From UBA1081 sp045658165 (GTDB taxonomy: Bacteria > Bacillota > Clostridia > Oscillospirales > Acutalibacteraceae), in NCBI GenBank assembly GCA_045658165.1, contig JAZOUN010000049.1:1-6259 (forward strand): a DNA stretch of 6,259 nucleotides, in the 5' to 3' direction. The notes beneath the pieces were generated by a model. That model made no database searches and was not told the origin of the DNA. It was given only the letters and a program-made list of their open reading frames with translations. The translations under genes and the position numbers were made by a program. Below are positions 5,386 through 6,259 of this stretch, piece by piece. Positions within the stretch are counted from its first letter, which is position 1. Each line of letters opens with the position of its first letter.

Positions 5386-5414
5386 ATTATATACTATTTA
5401 ATATCTGCATTCAA
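5386..5414 (-). promoter_or_regulatory. Promoter of the GH28-like gene
   Basis: Reading leftward, TTGAAT (5414-5409), a 17-bp spacer and a perfect TATAAT (5391-5386) make a good sigma-A promoter. Transcription should start near 5379, leaving a very short leader before the GTG or TTG start. No operator or catabolite-repression site stands out. Confidence 0.72.
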
Positions 5415-5424
5415 TACTGTATAC

Positions 5425-5454
5425 AAAAAAAAGACAGCCCTGAAAGGACTGTCT
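5425..5454 (-). terminator. Intrinsic terminator of the rpsF-ssb-rpsR operon
   Basis: On the minus strand AGACAG (5454-5449) pairs with CTGTCT (5437-5432), then a single mismatch and CC/GG extend the stem to a 5-nt loop. A run of eight T (5432-5425) follows. It lies 12 nt after the rpsR stop codon, so it ends the ribosomal operon before the GH28 promoter. Confidence 0.93.
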
Positions 5455-5466
5455 GAATCTGACATA

Positions 5467-5718
5467 TTAGTCACTTGTATAAGGAAGAAGAGCGATCTGA
5501 CGTGCACGCTTGATAGCTGTTGTAAGCTCTCTCTGATGCTTTGCACATGTACCTGTGATTCTTCTGGGAAGAATCTTTGCTCTTTCAGATGTAAAGCGGC
5601 GAAGCTTTGCTACATCCTTATAATCGATATATTCTGCCTTTTCTACGCAGAATGTGCAGACTTTTCTACGGCCTTTTCTGTTGCCGGGACGTCCGCCCTT
5701 TTCTTTATCGTAAGCCAT
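5467..5718 (-). CDS. rpsR: 30S ribosomal protein bS18, zinc-binding (C+) form
   Basis: This 83-residue small-subunit protein contains the family core YIDYKDVAKLRRF (30-42), SERAKILPRRITGT (44-57) and AIKRARQIALLPY (68-80). S18 binds 16S rRNA on the platform beside S6. Cys21, Cys24, Cys58 and His61 (CTFC and CAKH) are all present, which marks the zinc-ribbon C+ version. Some bacteria, such as Bacillus subtilis, have a cysteine-free form. The start is supported by AGGAGG upstream of the ATG. It follows ssb by 23 nt and is the last gene of the block. Confidence 0.98.
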   Translation of the reverse strand: MAYDKEKGGRPGNRKGRRKVCTFCVEKAEYIDYKDVAKLRRFTSERAKILPRRITGTCAKHQRELTTAIKRARQIALLPYTSD

Positions 5719-5741
5719 TACGGTAAACCTCCTATTATAAT

Positions 5742-6182
5742 TTAGAACGGAAGATCATCTTCCACTGCATCAACACCTGCAAAATCATCTGCAGAGTTGT
5801 TCTGGAAGGATGCGGGCTGAACACCGGGTGTGGGGTATCTGTCAGCTGTTGCAGCACCTGACTCATTCTTTGAGCCACAGAAGCTTACATTATCGGCAAC
5901 GATTTCAAAGGTCTGTCTTCTGACACCGTCTTTTTCATAAGAACCTGTCTGAATTGAACCCTGAACAGCAACCATCTGACCCTTACGGAAATATCTTGAT
6001 ACAAAATCAGCTGTCTGACGCCATGCGACAACATTGATAAAATCAGTCTGTCTTTCTGTTCCCTGTTTCTGATAAGCTCTGTCAACAGCTACTGAGAATC
6101 TGACAAATGAAATATTTGAAGAAGTTGTTCTGAGCTCGGGATCAGCTGTGAGTCTGCCCATGATAATAGCACTATTCAGCAT
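5742..6182 (-). CDS. ssb: Single-stranded DNA-binding protein
   Basis: This is a 146-residue replication and repair protein that coats single-stranded DNA as an OB-fold tetramer. The OB domain covers about 1-103, with the entry motif LNSAIIMGRLTADPELR and the strand motif FINVVAWR (48-55, Trp54). A flexible Asn/Ser/Ala linker follows, then the acidic tail EDDLPF (141-146) that recruits partner proteins. The intact tail and rpsF-rpsR context mark this as the main chromosomal copy. Start choice: an ATG at 6191 overlaps the Shine-Dalgarno site AAAGGA (6196-6191). The ATG at 6182 is 8 nt beyond that site and gives the usual N-terminus MLNSAII. Confidence 0.97.
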   Translation of the reverse strand: MLNSAIIMGRLTADPELRTTSSNISFVRFSVAVDRAYQKQGTERQTDFINVVAWRQTADFVSRYFRKGQMVAVQGSIQTGSYEKDGVRRQTFEIVADNVSFCGSKNESGAATADRYPTPGVQPASFQNNSADDFAGVDAVEDDLPF

Positions 6183-6206
6183 TTGAAACATCCTTTCATA
6201 AGGAAA

Positions 6207-6259
6207 TTATTCTGCAGCTTCTGCTGCGGGAGCTGTTTCTTCAACAGCTGCTGTCTTCT
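6207..6259 (-). CDS. rpsF: 30S ribosomal protein bS6, C-terminal end only (partial)
   Basis: Only the last 16 codons and the TAA are in the window, and the gene continues off the right edge. They encode an Ala/Glu-rich tail, KTAAVEETAPAAEAAE, of the low-complexity kind common at the C-terminus of S6. The identification rests mainly on position, since rpsF-ssb-rpsR is the standard order, and only secondarily on sequence. The stop lies 24 nt before the ssb start. The ssb ribosome binding site can fold into a small hairpin, TCCTT (6204-6200) with AAGGA (6195-6191). Confidence 0.85.
   Translation of the reverse strand, partial: KTAAVEETAPAAEAAE

Noticed and set aside
4812..5456. Plus-strand open frames opposite the GH28-like gene
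   Set aside because: They are antisense to conserved beta-helix coding sequence, and one crosses the GH28 promoter and a terminator.
5536..6085. Open frames overlapping rpsR and ssb
   Set aside because: They are shadows of two well-conserved genes.

Overview
The window looks like a piece of chromosome from a low-to-moderate GC member of the Clostridia, most likely a Ruminococcus-type gut bacterium (Oscillospiraceae). Three things point that way. The rpsF-ssb-rpsR block is the standard Firmicutes arrangement, with a zinc-ribbon type S18. The feoA-feoB pair is followed by a tiny Cys-rich membrane protein gene typical of clostridial feo operons. Shine-Dalgarno sites are close to AAAGGAGGTGAT. 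The genus-level call is an inference from gene content and style, not from a search.

Layout from left to right. Positions 1-122 hold an intrinsic terminator and a complete tRNA-Gln(TTG) with encoded CCA. Positions 121-291 are a dense cluster of palindromes: a 42-nt hairpin starting on the tRNA CCA, a nested AT-rich inverted-repeat cluster, and a GC-rich hairpin. A good promoter abuts this cluster and drives a stand-alone four-helix-bundle protein (23S rRNA intervening-sequence protein family, 342-698). That gene ends in its own terminator (768-801). A mostly non-coding AT-rich stretch follows, with a minus-strand terminator (921-957), then a small unrecognised plus-strand ORF (1041-1232).

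The rest is transcribed leftward. The feo operon reads feoA (3845 to 3624), feoB (3587 to 1428) and a 59-codon FeoB-associated Cys-rich membrane protein gene (1415 to 1236). Its promoter is a consensus TTGACA with a 17-bp spacer and a TAATAT. It is overlain and followed by two near-identical palindromes, GTTAGNNTATGCTAAC, plus a degenerate third copy. These resemble DtxR/IdeR-type metal-repressor operators, which fits ferrous iron uptake repressed when iron is replete. Upstream lies an intracellular GH28-like pectinase homologue (5366 to 3987) with its own promoter. It keeps the catalytic aspartates but not the usual GHG and RIK motifs. Upstream again are rpsR, ssb and the 3' end of rpsF, closed by a strong terminator at 5425-5454.

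Most of the window is ordinary housekeeping plus iron uptake. The parts most worth a second look are the palindrome cluster with its four-helix-bundle gene next to tRNA-Gln, the feo operator array, the atypical GH28 protein, and the feo 3' region, which appears to run antisense to the small ORF at 1041-1232. I did not find convincing evidence of a new multi-gene system.
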